Below are positions 57,437 through 64,000 of a stretch of 64,000 nt of DNA, in pieces (the stretch's first letter is position 1; each line of letters opens with the position of its first letter). Source of the stretch: Quercus robur (Eukaryota; Streptophyta; Magnoliopsida; Fagales; Fagaceae); assembly GCF_932294415.1 (NCBI RefSeq), contig NC_065538.1, positions 51,310,343 through 51,374,342 on the forward strand, in the 5' to 3' direction. The notes beneath the pieces were generated by a model. It ran no database searches. It saw nothing but the letters and a program-made list of their open reading frames with translations, and was not told the origin of the DNA. Both the position numbers and the translations under genes were made by a program.

Positions 57437-58726
57437 CACGTGTCCTCTTCGGCGGTTCGGATAGTTTGTCACCTGTATGTGCATATCGTGCGCATCCAGA
57501 TAACATTTTTTTTTTTTTTTTTTTTTTATCTTTCCCTTTTTTTTTTCTTGTTTAAAAAAAAAAAAATTGCCTCGATTTCAGCGTAGTAAATGAATAAAGT
57601 CTAGTTTTGGTTCTGTCCTGATCTTGATGTATTTTAGCAATTAGCATCATTGCCGTCGGTTTCCAAACAAGTGGCTGAATAGAAAATGGATATTTCATAT
57701 TTTGGTAAGACCCACCAATTTGAATAGGACAATACGAAGTTATTGCATTTTGAAAGTTTAGGGAATTATTAAGGTCAAAATGCAACCAAAAAAAAAATTC
57801 CTTGGAGTTTTAGTCCGTTGCAAACTGATCCCTTGTATTATTGATTGATGATGTTTTTAGAATTGTCTAAATCATCTCTTTCATCTCCATTTTATTAACT
57901 ATAATTGACATTATTGGTCATATATATTTTATGCACAAATTATTTTAAAATATATTAGTTAGAGAGAAGAGTCTTTTTGCATTTTTAGCCAATTATTAAC
58001 CCAAAAAAAGACACTAAAGCTATGCTATTTAGGCTTCCCTTCACTAGAGAAAATTTGATGCAATTGTTGCCAAATGCCAAGCTTCCGGTTTTGAATCAAA
58101 ATTTAAAATTTTAGTAAAAGACAAGAGAACAAGTAAACTCATGATAACTACAAGAAATGTGGATTTGTATAGTTTTAATTTATAGGACCGCTTTTTGTTT
58201 TCTTTGACCATGATTGCTAAGGTTAAAAATCAATAGAATAGTACCAAACCACACAAAAATAAAATTGAATATCAAAAAACTGATGCTTTTTGTTGTTTTT
58301 TGAATGATGAATACTATTTTGTGATGATTGTTGAATAGTGAAACCAACTTTGATTGGCAAGAGTTCATATCTATAAAGCCTGTACCCTCTACAACTGTAT
58401 ACAGCCCACCAAGACAACTTGGGTATTCGGGAACCAGAGAAGATTTTGGTAGTTTGATTAGTTGTAAAAATTGAATTTGTGTAGCTGTCCAAACCTTAAA
58501 GTCTTAACATGTAAAAAGTTGACTTTTAGGTGCTATAATAGTAGGATATATAGCTGGATTGGATATTCCTTTGAGTTGCACCAACGACTGGGTTGTTTAT
58601 CTATCTACAGCCCTAAATTATGCCATAAGTCACACTCGCACATGTTAGATAAAACCTGTTTAGCAGGGTTAACTTGTTTGACCAGCAAAGAGAAACTCAA
58701 CGAGAGAAAGAGAGAGATCCAAATTT

Positions 58727-58763
<37 letters not shown>

Positions 58764-59136
58764 TGGGTTCAAGTTACACAAGTAATATTACACCACTCAA
58801 TATTTTTTAATTAGATTTAGATTTTGATAGATCCACAGTTGGATTACATTATCTTTGTATATTTTTCATGCTTACAAAATTTAAAGATGATCAAAGATCA
58901 ATAGTCATGTCATCAAACAATTATTTAAATTCAAATTTTTGTAATTTAAAATAATACATAAAAAATGAATTTATAGATCGAATAGTAAAATATATATGAT
59001 TGGCATGAAAATTGACATACATGTAAAGAACACATAGAACATGTAATTCAACAATTAGATTTTCAAAATATAAATTCAATAACAAGTTATTAGGTAATAT
59101 AACATTATTTCGAGTTACACCAAGTGTAACTTGAAT

Positions 59137-59186
<50 letters not shown>
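57437..59186. other. Downstream spacer
   Basis: The WRKY 3' region has poly(T) at 57507-57527 and poly(A) at 57554-57567. A (TA)n-(GA)n tract is at 58729-58762, and (TA)n at 59138-59186. No further gene supported. Confidence 0.45.
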
Positions 59187-59188
<2 letters not shown>

Positions 59189-59300
59189 GCGCAGCTTCTG
59201 TCTAATGCCTTTAGTGCACTGGACCCGCTACGATCATGACACATGTCCACGTGTCATAATCGCAACGGGTCCAGTGTCACAAGACATTGAACAGAAGCCG

Positions 59301-59305
<5 letters not shown>
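59187..59305. mobile_element. 119-nt foldback MITE between TA tracts
   Basis: GGGCGCAGCTTCTGTCTAAT at the left pairs with ATTGAACAGAAGCCGTACCC at the right, and the stem continues through CTGGACCCGCTACGATCATG to an apex at TGTCCACGTG. Nearly the whole length is double-stranded when folded. It is flanked by (TA)n on both sides, so a TA target is possible but cannot be separated from the tract. Confidence 0.82.
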
Positions 59306-59331
<26 letters not shown>

Positions 59332-60470
59332 AGAGAGAGAGAGAGAGAGAGAGAGATCCAAATTATGTATATATTTTTATTGTACGGGGGAGTGGTTGAG
59401 GAGGATAAGGGATTCATCACCTAATTGTATATTATAGTTCGATAACCCCAAAATTTATATAATCACAACCCTCGTCTTGTTCCATAATGACAACAAGAAG
59501 TCAGCCAAAGCAAGTTTTAATTAATGGAACCCTTTAAACCATATGTGATAGTTTAGTTTACATTTGCATAAATATCATATGGCGTTTTGCTGGACTTGAT
59601 GGCAAAGTGTCATATGACGAGTTGAGATAACGTCACCCAAGATTTTCTTGCTCTTTCTTATGATCTTCTTCCTTATCCATTTTGGCACAGAAATACATTA
59701 ATTAACACATAATGACAGCTTACCCATTTGGGTTTACCGTTAATCAAAGCAAATAGTCGTCTGCCGCGTATAACACGGTTTAGTTTAAAGGTTTTGTTTG
59801 TATCCATAGACATTGGGTTCATAACTTAAATTTGCATTAGTTTAAAGATAACATTAACAACAATTTAGCTTGAAATCTGTGAAGAGATTTTCATTTCACA
59901 CTCTGTTTACACTTAGATTTGATCTCACTCAAACAAAGCATAGTTTAATCGGATGTATTTGAAAGAAAGCAGCCAAATCCAATGAATCAGATGTAAAACA
60001 ATCCCAAGGACATAAACAAACGTCTAGTAAATTTAATAACATGGTAATCTCCTCAGTTGAGAGAAGGATGAAAAAGACACTAGCATTGAGTGAGCAAGTA
60101 AATTGAGTTGAAGCCATTTCCTATTTACTTCACAGGAACTGACCAAGTGCATGGCTTGCCAGATAGAGAAATTTTGATTATGGGTCTTAACCCTTAACTC
60201 TGAGCAAGAATGTCAACATACAAACATTGGGTGCAAATTTTGGGCCAATTGAGCACCTTTGAAAGCAATAAATCCCGATTCCTAAACAAGTTCTTAGCTA
60301 AAAATTTCAGACTAAACCAAAAAAAAAAAAAAAAAAAATCGGAAGTAAAAACGAAACACATCTGGCCTATCTCCTACTGTAGGCATCTGAAAAAATTTTA
60401 CATAAATCATAGTGTACATAAAAACAGATGCAGCGAAACAAACCAGCCGCATCCCACGCAGATTAAAACC
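59306..60470. other. Spacer and 3' flank of the Rab gene
   Basis: (TA)n-(GA)n at 59306-59355. The part next to the Rab stop codon (60320-60470) is probably its 3' UTR, but no poly(A) signal was assigned. Poly(A) tract at 60318-60338. Confidence 0.45.
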
Positions 60471-60906
60471 CTAGGTGGAACAGCATCCAGCTCTCTTCAC
60501 AGCAGAAACATCTTTACTGACATCTATTTTCTCTCCTTTGGAAGGAACAGCTGATGCAGCTGCATCATCTCCAGTCTCCATGGCCTTCTTGCTCACTATA
60601 TGGTAGATCTGAGTAAGAACTTCTGCAAAAGCATTATCCACATTAGTTGCTTCCAGAGCAGAAGTTTCCATGAAGAAAAGGGACTCCCTCTCGGCAAAGG
60701 ATTTCCCATCCTCAGTTGAGACTGCCACAAGGTGACGAAGATCTGATTTGTTACCAATGAGCATGACCACAATGTTTGGATCTGTGTGATCCCTCAACTC
60801 CCTTAACCACCTTTCAACATTTTCAAATGTGGAATGCCGAGTGACATCATACACAAGCAGTGCACCAACGGCCCCACGGTAGTAAGCACTAGTTATGGCC
60901 CGGTAC
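60471..60906 (-). CDS. RABA1: RabA1 (Rab11-type) GTPase, last exon
   Basis: Final exon on the minus strand. Its 5' edge is the acceptor TTTGTAG at 60907, and the exon begins by completing an Arg codon, then [20 protein letters not shown]. It holds the guanine-binding motif NKSD and the ETSAL motif, followed by a variable tail ending [11 protein letters not shown]. The CC pair near the end is the double-geranylgeranylation site that anchors Rab proteins to membranes. The sequence fits plant RABA1 better than RABA2. RabA1 proteins act in traffic from the trans-Golgi/endosome to the plasma membrane and cell plate. 144 residues are present. The first exon, with the P-loop, switch I and D-T-A-G-Q-E, is not recognisable up to 64000, so the intron is at least 3.1 kb or the gene is broken. 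The codon read as a possible start at 60854 is GTG for Val, not a start. Confidence 0.93.
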
Positions 60907-61275
60907 CTACAAACTCAACAAACAAGGTCAAATTATGAAAAAGTCTTGGGCAGACAAAAAGGCAATATCCAATAGGTGTAAAAACCTCAAAGCTTAGGAA
61001 TATAACTTAATTGCATTAAAACAAAGAAATATCCAAAGAACGATGCTTAAAACACAAAGAGAATCATCATATATCTAATTAACTGGTACATTAATTCACC
61101 ATCCAACTTTCATTTTAAAGCATTCACTATCATCCTGATAGCAGCGCAGGAATTTAAATTTGCCAACACACTATCTAGAGTTGTGTAGTGAATTCAGACA
61201 TAAAAACATCCAATTCCATAAAGAAAATAAATTGATTGGATCTATTTCATAATGCTACCATCCAAAACACAAGTC

Positions 61276-61429
61276 TAGGGACAACATTTTTCACAACTTT
61301 TTTCATACAATACATGGCCTGTTTTTATGCATGATAAAAGTGGTATCAGTGGTGGACCCAAGTAATAGTAATATTGCTTCCATCACAATAGGACATGTCA
61401 GCAGTTGTGGAAAAATGTTGTGTCCTTAG
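61276..61429. mobile_element. MITE with GGACAACATTTTTCACAAC ends
   Basis: TAGGGACAACATTTTTCACA at the left and GTTGTGGAAAAATGTTGTGT with CCTTAG at the right are inverted copies with small indels. Same family as the split MITE at 17145-18007. The exact ends and target duplication are unclear. Confidence 0.75.
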
Positions 61430-63264
61430 CATTATTCTATCCAAAATAATATCCCTTTGATACATGCGAGAAGCTTTCCTAACTGCCTCACTGTCACAAA
61501 TATACATGGTACCTAGCCAGCAATATGTCAAACTGACCAGGGGCCTTTTTTTCCCTTTCGTCTTGCAATGCAGAACAGAAACCTAGTGTATTGCAGTGCA
61601 GAACACAACAGACACTGAACAGTTTTTGTTGTTTGTTTCGCTACACACCAAATTCTTTGATTCAATTCTTTATTTTTGAGGTTTGTGTTCATCGGTTTTT
61701 TTTGTAGCACTTTTTGTTGAGGTAGTCTTTGGAGCTAAGGAAATGTTAGCATACTATACTGTCTTTGTTAGTGCTAATTAGGTTTTAATTTGAGTTTTTC
61801 ACATGTGAAATATATTTTTCTATCACTTCTTCCATTGTCCTGCTAGTATGCTGAAATATGCAAAAGTTATGGAACTCTACTACATCACTCTGCCACAAAT
61901 AAGGCAGAAACAATACAGAAGTCAATAGTACCATCCTTTGTGGCACTACGCATACAGGCTCAAATCCAAAAGCCCAACCCAGCGAGCTAACATTACCTCT
62001 ATCAAGCACACAACCACTGATTTTCTATCAAATTTCACATTCTCCACAATGTAATAGTATAGTACCTTTTCTTTTTTTGCTAACTGTCAAAATTAACTTC
62101 TCCCTTCTCTCAGAGGACTGTGGGGGCAAAATCAATTGAAATGAGACTCCGATCTGCCCACAGACACTTTCTTGGAACAAATTGGTAGACACTTGATGTA
62201 ATAACTAATAACTATATGGACAGATATAGCAAGCATGCAATATATATGAACATTTCAACCGAGAAATTTGCATTTTCAACCGAGAAATTTGCATGCATCC
62301 CAACAGGTACCAGCAAAAGTTAATGCTCTATCATATCTCATTCTTTCTCATGTAGGATATATATGCAGGTGATACTCTTACCTATGTTATCAACATCTAA
62401 TAGGCCTGACACCAACAAGCTGCAACAAAGTAATCCAGAGAACACATTAGAGATTGTCCATCTAATATAAGACCTAGGTTGTTCTTATTGGTATATTGCA
62501 CACACCCAATGGGTTTTGAATCCACCAGCTAACCATCCACCAATTCTTGTAGGAGGAAGAAGTGCCATTTGAACTAGAGATCATTGGCCATAGAAGGTAT
62601 TTAAAGTGCTGAAAACATTTGTTCAAATTTTTCCCAAATACAGATTTTTCTTCCTAGACTCCTAGTTTATCTATTACTTGAATTTTCAATAGTGTCTAAA
62701 GGAAGCATAACAAGGAGGAGAGAAAGAAGGATTGACACTTATTGAACTAGACTACAGAAGGCTTATGCCTAAAGACCAAGCTTGTCATAAATGCATGACA
62801 CGAACCACGAGGGCAATGGAGTTCTCAAGATTGAACATTTTTCTCCAGGTCTATGAAAGCAAGAGTTTAGAAGCCTGGGTTAGGATCCACTTCCCACTTA
62901 AAGAGTTAAAGGTCCCTCCCAATGATTTTAAGGTAGCATGAGATGTAGCTAAAAACCTATACGTGTTTATATCAAACTGAGATCGCAACCTAATCACCAA
63001 GTGGAAAGTGCGAGTTTTCAGCAGAAAGTTGAAATCAAGAATTGAAGATTACCCGCCGAGGACCTCATTTTGGACAGAGCATTCATGAAAGATACATAGC
63101 ATAGATTCAGGTAGATACAAGTTATCGTAATTCATCAAAACCAAACAATCTTGGACCCCAATGATTTTGACTACATCAAAGAGAAACATAGGATAATGGT
63201 AAATTCTAATTCTACTAGTAAGGAAACTTTTTTTTTTCAAATAAGTTTGTTTTGGTCCCAAGGG

Positions 63265-63427
63265 GAAGGGGGGAGAGAGATTCGAACTAGTAACCTCCAC
63301 TTCATGAGGCGTGGTCCCCAATTGATTGTACTACCTCTTGAAGTTGGCCACAAGAAGGAAAACACAAGATTCGAACCAGTTACCTCCACTTCATAAAGGT
63401 GTGGTCCCCAAATGATTGCACTACCTA
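63265..63427 (-). repeat. Two tandem tRNA-derived SINE fragments
   Basis: On the minus strand each copy reads TAGT(A/G)CAATCA...TTGGGGACCAC (box A position), AGTGGAGGTAACTGGTTCGA or a variant (box B, GGTTCGAATCT). Copies are at about 63265-63340 and 63352-63427. About 85% alike by eye. Neither can be folded into a complete tRNA. Confidence 0.7.
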
Positions 63428-64000
63428 GGGATGTGCGTGGGTCAGGTTGGGTCGGGTTGAAGGGATTTTTCAACCCAACCCGCCATGGTGGGTTAAAAAA
63501 ATTCAACCCAACCCAACCCAACCCACATGGATCGGTTTGGGTCGGTTTGAACCCATGGGTTGGACAGTTTTTTATTTATTTTATCACTATTATTATTAAA
63601 TTGAGCAAAAAAATATATATCCCACCTACTACCTGAGTTAATAAACAAAATACATGAACTAGTATCCCAACTCAGTTATAAACAAATAGGTTTGAAGTGT
63701 GGGAGAGAGAGAAATAATATTGTTAGGGTTTGTGAGGTAATTGAGTTTTATATAGGAAGAGCCGAATAGGGAAAAAAATTATTAAATATAATATATTTTT
63801 AAATATATATAATTTAAAATTTAAATCTATAGGTGGGTCGGGTCGGGTTAGGCGAGTTTGTGATTGTTATGACCCAAACCCAACCCGACCCACTATTTAA
63901 AAAATTTTCATAACCCAACCCAACCCACCAACCCCTAAAAACCGACCCAACCCGGCAAGTTGGGTTGAGTCAGATTGGGTCGGTTTAGGTGGGTTGGCTA
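63427..64000. mobile_element. Truncated hAT-like element with GGGTCGGGTT repeats
   Basis: Begins TAGGGATGTGCGTGGGTC after the SINE fragment and contains tandem GGGTT/AACCC words in both orientations (63450-63560 and 63836-64000). TAGGGATG-type ends are known for plant hAT elements; the right end lies outside the window, so this is provisional. These (AACCC)n words are not telomeric repeats. Confidence 0.5.

Larger units (their letters stand above)
60907..64000 (-). other. Probable intron of the Rab gene, with repeats
   Basis: No P-loop or D-T-A-G-Q-E-encoding sequence found on the minus strand. Repeats listed separately: MITE at 61276, SINE pair at 63265, inverted-repeat element from 63427. 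A 20-bp direct repeat (TTTCAACCGAGAAATTTGCA) is at 62253 and 62274. The remaining DNA is unassigned. Confidence 0.5.

Noticed and set aside
60854..60854. Start of the Rab protein at this position
   Set aside because: The codon is GTG within LLVYDVT, which is internal in all Rab proteins; the exon continues to a splice acceptor at 60907.
63430..64000. AACCC/GGGTT words as telomeric repeat
   Set aside because: Plant telomere is TTTAGGG; these words are GGGTT/GGGTC mixtures in both orientations and belong to a transposon.

Overview
The window is nuclear DNA of a eudicot plant, probably a woody species. It is AT-rich, most space is transposable elements and simple repeats, and the few genes have GT-AG introns and plant-specific families (WRKY, RabA1, an ACT-like bHLH relative). 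Several miniature elements look like ones I associate from memory with oak-family (Fagaceae) genomes, but I could not verify that.

Only three host genes can be supported. At 44.7-45.5 kb (+) a complete three-exon gene encodes a 161-residue bHLH-like protein with a C-terminal ACT-like domain. At 56.3-57.4 kb (+) a complete three-exon gene encodes a 271-residue group IIe WRKY factor, best called as the WRKY65 orthologue. At 60.5-60.9 kb (-) lies the last exon of a RabA1 (Rab11-type) GTPase; its first exon is not recognisable in the remaining 3.1 kb.

The first 17 kb are accessory DNA. A solo-LTR candidate lies at 2.1-2.9 kb. An 11.3-kb decayed Ty3/gypsy element of the Tat type (3.0-14.3 kb) has both LTRs, a broken gag-pol with two RNase H regions, an 81-bp minisatellite and a spliced antisense gene with a coiled coil. 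A 1.7-kb inverted-repeat element (14.9-16.7 kb) is filled with a 150-bp minisatellite and poly(A) tracts.

From 17 to 51 kb the sequence is a mosaic of non-autonomous DNA transposons, many with readable 8-bp target duplications of the hAT type. It also holds Stowaway- and Tourist-like MITEs, three copies of one ~870-bp LTR (two solo with perfect 5-bp duplications), tRNA-derived SINE-like sequences and many local tandem duplications. A possible decayed minus-strand gene lies at 18.4-22.7 kb. From 51 kb on the repeats are sparser and the WRKY and Rab genes sit in otherwise unassigned AT-rich DNA; the window ends inside another inverted-repeat element.

No CRISPR array, operon, rRNA or intact tRNA gene is visible. 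The least ordinary signals are a set of poly(T)-only or A/T-rich insertions flanked by 13-17-bp duplications, a hAT element nested exactly in an older MITE, the intron-bearing antisense gene in the Tat element, and a near-perfect 119-nt foldback. I found no convincing new multi-gene system.
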